From Sporosarcina ureae (lineage in GTDB: Bacteria > Bacillota > Bacilli > Bacillales_A > Planococcaceae), in NCBI RefSeq assembly GCF_002101375.1, contig NZ_CP015207.1:1246001-1310000 (forward strand): a stretch of 64,000 nt of DNA, in the 5' to 3' direction. Below the pieces are notes generated by a model. It did no database searches and was not told the origin of the DNA. It saw only the letters and a program-made list of their open reading frames with translations. This document shows, one piece after another, positions 58,533 through 64,000 of this stretch. Each line of letters starts with the position of its first letter. Position 1 is the stretch's first letter. A program made the translations under genes and the position numbers.

Positions 58533-59205
58533 GCTGTTCACCCCGATTGTTCATGATTGATTGGAATAAAGCTGTTCCATCTGTCCCACCAATGATTGCT
58601 TCTACTGCACGTTCAGGCAGTGGCATCATACCGAGAACATTGCCTCTTTCATTTGTGATACCGGCTATAGCTTCTGTGCTACCATCTATATTTCCATCCG
58701 CATATGTGAAGACAATTTGATTATTGTTTTTTAGTTTTTTCACTGTCTGCTCATCCGCATAGTAGTTACCAAACTCATTAGCAACTGGCAATGTAAGCAT
58801 TTGACCTTGTGTATAATCATTTGTGAAAGCTGTATTATTATTTTCTACTCGCACGGTTTCTCGGGCTGAACGGAATTTCAAGCTCTGATTTCGTAAGAAT
58901 CCACCCGGGAGCATACCTGCTTCTACTAGGATATGAAAACCATTACCTACACCAAGAACCAATTTACCTGATTCAGCAAATGTTTGTAAATGTTTGCATG
59001 CAGGTGAACTTTTCGCTAATGCACCTGGACGTAAGTAGTTGCCGTATGAAGTGCCTGTCGGTAATAGAACCGCATCGAATTGATCGAGTCGGTCGGCTTC
59101 TGTATGCCAAACGTATTCAACATCTTGCTTTACTGTTTCCTCAATTGCATGGTACATATCAAGATCACAAGTAAGTCCTGGGAATACTAGAACGGCGAAC
59201 TTCAT
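58522..59205 (-). CDS. purQ: PurQ-family glutaminase subunit with lost catalytic Cys and His
   Basis: A 227-residue class-I glutamine amidotransferase homologue in the purS-purQ-purL position, full length and in frame. [37 protein letters not shown] and the [13 protein letters not shown] end align well with B. subtilis PurQ. The nucleophile elbow GVCNGFQ is however GVGNGFH: Cys86 becomes Gly87. The catalytic His of MMPHPERA is Leu196; only the Glu (198) remains. GGFSYGD became TGTSYGN and AHGEGNF became ANEFGNY. The protein should not hydrolyse glutamine and may only hold the PurS-PurL complex. Overlaps both neighbours by a few bases. Confidence 0.93.
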   Translation of the reverse strand: MKFAVLVFPGLTCDLDMYHAIEETVKQDVEYVWHTEADRLDQFDAVLLPTGTSYGNYLRPGALAKSSPACKHLQTFAESGKLVLGVGNGFHILVEAGMLPGGFLRNQSLKFRSARETVRVENNNTAFTNDYTQGQMLTLPVANEFGNYYADEQTVKKLKNNNQIVFTYADGNIDGSTEAIAGITNERGNVLGMMPLPERAVEAIIGGTDGTALFQSIMNNRGEQHVN

Positions 59206-59456
59206 TTGCTGGCAACCTCCCCAATTTCGAAACGATAATCTTCAATGACTTTATTGATCAATAGATCGTTACACATTTCATTCACACGTGCTTCGATTGT
59301 CTGTTCTGATCCATCAAGCTGTAATTCGATCATTTTCCCAACCCGTACACTTTTCACTTCTTCATAGCCCATCTTTTGAAGTGCTTCAGTTGTCGCGATA
59401 CCTTGTGGATCTACAACACTTTCACGTAGTGTTACATAAATTGTTACTTTCGTCAT
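59202..59456 (-). CDS. purS: Phosphoribosylformylglycinamidine synthase subunit PurS
   Basis: An 84-residue accessory protein ([53 protein letters not shown]) whose dimers bridge PurL and PurQ. ATG 59456 follows GGGAGG; the upstream in-frame part has no family match. It starts 115 bp after purK, where purB and purC stand in B. subtilis. Confidence 0.95.
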   Translation of the reverse strand: MTKVTIYVTLRESVVDPQGIATTEALQKMGYEEVKSVRVGKMIELQLDGSEQTIEARVNEMCNDLLINKVIEDYRFEIGEVASK

Positions 59457-59571
59457 TGTCGGTTCCTCCCAAAGTGGAAATAATAGTTTTTTTATTGTGT
59501 AAATTAAATCTAAGAGCATGTAATAATTTAAGAACTGTTGATGGAGTTAATCTATTTAAATTTATATAGTT

Positions 59572-60693
59572 TTAATCGTACCAAATACCGGACTGCTCAA
59601 TTTCTTGCAGGGTTTCTTCAATGTTTTCCGTCATGATGGTGACATGACCCATTTTACGTTTTTCCTTCACTTCTGCTTTGCCGTATAAATGAATGGACCA
59701 ATCTGGATAATCCGCGATACGCTCTTGAAGCGGTGCTACATGTTCTCCAAGTACATTCACCATAATGGATGACCCCCATAACTTCGGCTCACGTAACGGC
59801 CAACCACAGACTGCACGAATATGTTGATGGAATTGTGAGATGTTACATGCCTCTATTGAATAGTGACCAGAGTTATGCGGGCGCGGCGCTAATTCATTAA
59901 TCATGATTTTACCGTCAGGCAGTACGAACATTTCAACTGCTAGTGTACCTATTAACTCTAAATGGCTTGCGATTTTCTTTGCAGCATTTTCTGCTTGCTC
60001 CAAAACCTCTTGTTCTACTCGTGCCGGTACAATCGATTCGTGCAAGATATGATGCTTATGAATATTTTCAGCAATAGGCAGGCAATATGTTTGTCCTGCT
60101 GGATTTCGTTGAATGATAACGGAAATTTCCTTATCAAATGGAACGAAAGCCTCAGCTATACAAGAAGAATGTGTAAACAGATCTTTAGCACTTTCAATTT
60201 GTTCTTTCGCTTCAAGCTTTACTTGACCTTTACCGTCATAGCCCCCAAAAGCAGTTTTCACGATACAAGGGAATCCAAGATCATCAATTTTCTGTACTAA
60301 TTCTTCATATGTTTCAGCGGTTATGTAAGGCGCAACTGGTGCTCCAGCCGCTTGAATTTCAGCTTTTTCTTTGATACGATTTTGCGTGATACGGACTAGT
60401 TCAGCTCCTTGAGGTACATAAGCTTTCTTTGTCAGCCGTTTCAATCCTTCATAGTCGATATTTTCAAATTCAAATGTAATGACATCACTAACTTGGCTTA
60501 ATTCATTCAATGCCTCTTCATCATTATATGATGCCACTATTTCGATATCAGCTAACTGTCCGCAAGGGGAATTCTTTGTTGGATCAAGTACCGCAATCTT
60601 AAAACCAGCTTCTTTTGCCGCAAGACCCATCATCCGTCCCAATTGCCCACCACCGATAATACCGATTGTCTGTCCTGGGTGAATCATTTTCAA
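59572..60693 (-). CDS. purK: N5-carboxyaminoimidazole ribonucleotide synthase
   Basis: A 373-residue ATP-grasp enzyme converting AIR and bicarbonate to N5-[28 protein letters not shown] begins it; [25 protein letters not shown] and [20 protein letters not shown] are diagnostic. The likely start is TTG at 60693, overlapping the purE stop (TTGA); ATG two codons later is possible. Confidence 0.95.
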   Translation of the reverse strand: MKMIHPGQTIGIIGGGQLGRMMGLAAKEAGFKIAVLDPTKNSPCGQLADIEIVASYNDEEALNELSQVSDVITFEFENIDYEGLKRLTKKAYVPQGAELVRITQNRIKEKAEIQAAGAPVAPYITAETYEELVQKIDDLGFPCIVKTAFGGYDGKGQVKLEAKEQIESAKDLFTHSSCIAEAFVPFDKEISVIIQRNPAGQTYCLPIAENIHKHHILHESIVPARVEQEVLEQAENAAKKIASHLELIGTLAVEMFVLPDGKIMINELAPRPHNSGHYSIEACNISQFHQHIRAVCGWPLREPKLWGSSIMVNVLGEHVAPLQERIADYPDWSIHLYGKAEVKEKRKMGHVTIMTENIEETLQEIEQSGIWYD

Positions 60694-61178
60694 TTTAGTT
60701 CACCACTGCTTTCCAGCGAGATTTCCTTCATTTCATCGCGTCTTTGCTGTAGTTTATTGCGTAATTCTTCATCTTGTACACAGAGCATTTGAGCCGCTAA
60801 AAGGCCTGCGTTCGTAGCACCCGCTTTACCGATTGACACAGTCGCTACAGGTACGCCTCCTGGCATTTGAACAATAGATAACAGTGAGTCCATACCATTC
60901 AATGCTTTAGATTGCACAGGCACACCAATAACAGGAACTAGCGTTTTTGCAGCAACCATTCCTGGTAGATGGGCAGCTCCGCCTGCTCCTGCGATAATAG
61001 CGTGTAATCCTTTTTTCTCTGCTTGTTCTGCATAGTCAAACATGAAATCCGGCGTACGGTGGGCTGACACTACTTTTTTTTCATAAGGAACTCCTAGTTC
61101 ATCCAATATGTCGCATGCATGCTTCATCGTTTCCCAGTCGCTCTTACTGCCCATTATGACACCTATTTTCGGTTCCAA
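60690..61178 (-). CDS. purE: N5-carboxyaminoimidazole ribonucleotide mutase
   Basis: A 162-residue class I Pur[50 protein letters not shown] and [23 protein letters not shown]. It moves the carboxyl group from N5 to C4 of CAIR. It starts with TTG behind AAGGAG. First gene of the operon, downstream of the riboswitch and terminator. Confidence 0.96.
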   Translation of the reverse strand: MEPKIGVIMGSKSDWETMKHACDILDELGVPYEKKVVSAHRTPDFMFDYAEQAEKKGLHAIIAGAGGAAHLPGMVAAKTLVPVIGVPVQSKALNGMDSLLSIVQMPGGVPVATVSIGKAGATNAGLLAAQMLCVQDEELRNKLQQRRDEMKEISLESSGELN

Positions 61179-61224
61179 ATCTAATCCGCTCCTTCATGCA
61201 CAACATGATTTGATATAAAATAAT

Positions 61225-61283
61225 AAAAAGGTCCTTGAAAACTCCACTTTTCACATGCACAAAAAGCAGAACTTTCAAGGACC
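61225..61283 (-). terminator. Leader terminator of the pur operon (riboswitch platform)
   Basis: Minus strand GGTCCTTGAAA, 32-base loop, TTTCAAGGACC, TTTTTATTATT, ending about 45 bp before purE. It is probably the OFF structure of the riboswitch. Confidence 0.88.
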
Positions 61284-61352
61284 CTTACCAATATGGATAC
61301 ATAGCTATCGTAACTTAGCCATTCTCCATGATTATCCAAGAAAAATTGCTTT

Positions 61353-61420
61353 CCCACATAGTGTAGACATTTACGGTGTCTTGGTAGAAACGCCACAGCC
61401 TATTCTGCAGCATATACGGG
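61353..61420 (-). promoter_or_regulatory. Purine riboswitch aptamer, guanine class
   Basis: 68 nt with P1 CCCGTAT/ATGTGGG, P2 GCTGCA/TGTGGC, J2/3 GTTTCTACC, P3 AGACA/TGTCT and L3 CCGTAAA, all in canonical order. The J3/1 strand reads CACTAT, so the specificity base is C (guanine/hypoxanthine type). L2 is GAATAGGC where GATATGGC is usual, which alters the loop-loop contact but keeps the GG that pairs with L3. It lies in the pur leader as in B. subtilis. Confidence 0.82.
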
Positions 61421-61439
61421 GAACTCATTTACTCTTATT

Positions 61440-61468
61440 ATATTATCAATTAATACATAATCCGTCAA
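61440..61468 (-). promoter_or_regulatory. Promoter of the pur operon
   Basis: Minus strand TTGACG, 17-bp spacer, TAATAT, about 20 bp upstream of the aptamer. Confidence 0.7.
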
Positions 61469-61471
61469 CTA

Positions 61472-61516
61472 AAAGACGAACATTACATTATAAGTCTTTT
61501 ATAATCATTCGCCTTT
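61472..61516. promoter_or_regulatory. PurR-box-like pair upstream of the pur promoter
   Basis: AAAGACGAACATT (61472-61484) matches AWWWCCGAACWWT at 11 of 13. A weaker inverted copy, ATCATTCGCCTTT (9 of 13), lies at 61504-61516. The position just above the -35 is that of the B. subtilis PurR control region. Confidence 0.5.
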
Positions 61517-61566
61517 AAGTTGACATATAGATGATTAAACATCAGTTCTATTTACGTTGACAGTTA

Positions 61567-61752
61567 TTAGCTATTTTTGATAGCTTGAAACTGTGTTTGT
61601 TGTCTAATGGGAATATACTCTTCGCCCACCTGTTTAAATAGTGGTTTCTCTCTTCTAGCAACAACGGTATATCCCAAACTCTGTATTCTTTCCAAACATT
61701 CATCAAGCGTCTCATCTTCTTCTCTATCAAACCAGATCTTTTGTTTACTCAT
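61567..61752 (-). CDS. yebG: NETI-motif protein (YebG)
   Basis: A 61-residue protein: [36 protein letters not shown]. It fits the NETI family (YebG), although the name-giving NETI reads DETL here. It overlaps yebE by 4 bases and stands upstream of the pur leader as in B. subtilis. Function unknown. Confidence 0.85.
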   Translation of the reverse strand: MSKQKIWFDREEDETLDECLERIQSLGYTVVARREKPLFKQVGEEYIPIRQQTQFQAIKNS

Positions 61753-62276
61753 TTGAATAACTTGCCTCTTTTCACACTCTTCACCCAGAAGCCACCGTGT
61801 ATCGACTTAGGTTCATACGATATAATAAACGCTTTCGGATCTAGTTCCGTTATTGTCTTATACAGTTGCACTTCATATTTACGAGGCGTCAAAATCTGCA
61901 TAGTAGAACGATAACCACTTAATCCATTAGCTGATGAGTCTGTAACTCCATATCCAAGTCGTCGTAATACAGCAGGCATTTCCTTATCGATATCTGACGT
62001 TATCACATTAACCGTTATATAACCAAGTGCTAAACGTTCTTCAATTTTCGAACCAATAATAACCCCTATGCCATACCCAAGCGCATAAGCAACCAAGTTT
62101 TGAATTTGATCTAGATTATCAAGTACTAATCCAAGCCCGATGACGTATATTACCGTTTCTATCATACTCACAGTTGCAGCAATATAACGATAGCCTTTCA
62201 GTGTTAGGATTATTCGTATTGTCATAAAAGTAACATAGACAATATTGATTGCGAAAATTATTAATATCATTACCAT
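61749..62276 (-). CDS. yebE: YebE-type membrane protein (DUF2179/DUF5698)
   Basis: A 175-residue protein with an N-terminal membrane domain (about three helices, residues 3-85: [54 protein letters not shown]) and a C-terminal DUF2179 domain ([34 protein letters not shown]...[11 protein letters not shown]). UPF0316 family, function unknown. AAAGGAGTG ribosome site; forms an operon with yebG. Confidence 0.9.
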   Translation of the reverse strand: MVMILIIFAINIVYVTFMTIRIILTLKGYRYIAATVSMIETVIYVIGLGLVLDNLDQIQNLVAYALGYGIGVIIGSKIEERLALGYITVNVITSDIDKEMPAVLRRLGYGVTDSSANGLSGYRSTMQILTPRKYEVQLYKTITELDPKAFIISYEPKSIHGGFWVKSVKRGKLFK

Positions 62277-62430
62277 TGCATCACTCCTTTAAACAAGTAG
62301 GATAATCGTATCGCGCATTAGTTAAAAACTCAAGGAAAGTCTTTTAAATAGTAGATTATGGTGAGTAATTGTGGGATGAGCGAGAAAGATAGAGTGCTTG
62401 ATTGAGTTCATATAGTGAAATACGGGATGC

Positions 62431-62726
62431 ATAGAGCGATTGTGCTAGGTTTATTGAGCGGATTACTGTTGGCATAGAGCGATTGGCTAGGATCATTGAG
62501 CGGATTACTGTTGGCATAGAGCGTTTGGCTACAAGCATTGAGCGGTTTACTGTTAATATAGAGCGCTTAGCTAGAAGCATTGAGCGGATTGACGTTGACA
62601 TAGAGCGATTGGCTAGGGTCATTGAGCGGATTGCTGTTGACATAGAGCGATTGGCTAGAATCATTGAGCGGATTACTGTTGGCATAGAGCGCTTAGCTAG
62701 AAGCATTGAGCGGATTATTAAAGCGA
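62431..62726. repeat. 42-bp minisatellite made of two 21-bp halves
   Basis: About seven tandem units. Each has one half close to ATTGAGCGGATTACTGTTGG and a second half close to ATAGAGCGATTGGCTAGG. Because 21 and 42 are multiples of three, long frames stay open on both strands (IERITVGIERLAR on plus, RSMPTVIRSMILAN on minus). Neither has a ribosome site or a unique domain. Degenerate copies of the half-unit extend left to about 62370. Lies between the yebE promoter side and the rRNA terminator. Confidence 0.8.
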
Positions 62727-62827
62727 AGATTCCAAATGCAGGAAAATTCACCGACTTGATAGGTGTGGTGTTAAAGGTGTATATATAAATTTCCTTCAAT
62801 TCGTTTCACGATAATATATTATAAAAT

Positions 62828-62862
62828 ACAAAAAAGCCACTCCCCAAAGGGAATGGCTTCGC
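62828..62862 (-). terminator. Terminator of the rRNA operon
   Basis: Minus strand GAAGCCATTCCC, TTT loop, GGGGAGTGGCTT, TTTT, just beyond the 5S 3' end. Confidence 0.9.
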
Positions 62863-62865
62863 ATG

Positions 62866-62980
<115 letters not shown>

Positions 62981-63055
62981 CTCTTTGAGTAAAGCTTGTT
63001 CACTCAAAACTGAATAAAAGACATTGGTGTAGTTCAAGTAACTACTTTTTAATAT

Positions 63056-64000
<945 letters not shown>

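Noticed and set aside
62370..62726. CRISPR array
   Set aside because: Units are contiguous, with no unique spacers and no cas genes nearby.
62356..62799. 147-codon minus-strand and 101-codon plus-strand frames in the minisatellite
   Set aside because: Open only because the repeat period is a multiple of three; no ribosome site, no unique sequence beyond the repeat.

Overview
The window reads as chromosomal DNA of a low-to-moderate GC, Gram-positive, aerobic member of the Bacillales. It is closest in style to Planococcaceae such as Sporosarcina. That genus-level call is inference from protein flavour and gene order; no search was run. Support comes from long blocks of the Bacillus subtilis yer/pur/yeb gene order: rlmD-like, dgkB, gatBAC, camS/yerH, ligA, pcrA, pcrB, yerC, yerB, yerA, purDHNMFLQSKE, yebG, yebE. 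Sigma-B-type promoters, a GsiB homologue, CydS and Bacillus-type 5S/23S rRNA also fit. Most housekeeping genes lie on the minus strand, co-directional with the rRNA genes at the right edge.

Layout. 1-2.1 kb: a hydrolase cut by the window edge and an NSS amino-acid transporter. 2.2-16.4 kb: a stress-flavoured accessory region with gsiB, a large SF1 helicase plus winged-helix partner, small unknown proteins, glnA, tspO and a YflT/YsnF-type stress protein, and six sites that match sigma-B promoters. 16.5-28 kb: metabolic and transport genes (NamA, DJ-1/PfpI, NCS2 permease, penicillin acylase, VLRF1, NhaC antiporter, bile-acid-type symporter). 28.1-29.5 kb: five tandem genes for near-identical 40-residue proteins in two parallel transcription units, each behind the same palindrome-bearing promoter. 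29.6-35 kb: cupin, RlmD-type rRNA methylase and a cytochrome bd operon with two microproteins (CydS and a 30-residue membrane peptide). 35.2-50 kb: NUDIX, DgkB, GatCAB, CamS, LigA, PcrA, PcrB and the YerABC group. 50.1-50.3 kb: a cluster of DnaA-box-like sites. 50.4-61.5 kb: the purine operon with promoter, PurR-like box and a guanine-type riboswitch. 61.5-62.3 kb: yebG and yebE. 62.4-62.7 kb: a 42-bp minisatellite. 62.8-64 kb: 5S and the 3' part of 23S rRNA.

The most unexpected observation is in the purine operon. PurQ, the glutaminase subunit of FGAM synthase, is full length and in frame, yet its nucleophilic Cys is Gly and its catalytic His is Leu. It therefore looks like a glutaminase-dead scaffold, and the step may run on free ammonia. 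The same operon lacks purB and purC at their usual place, has an intrinsic terminator between purN and purH, and carries an aptamer with an altered L2 loop. The second main observation is the duplicated family of 40-residue microproteins under Rex/Fnr-like palindromes, a few kb from the cytochrome bd operon.
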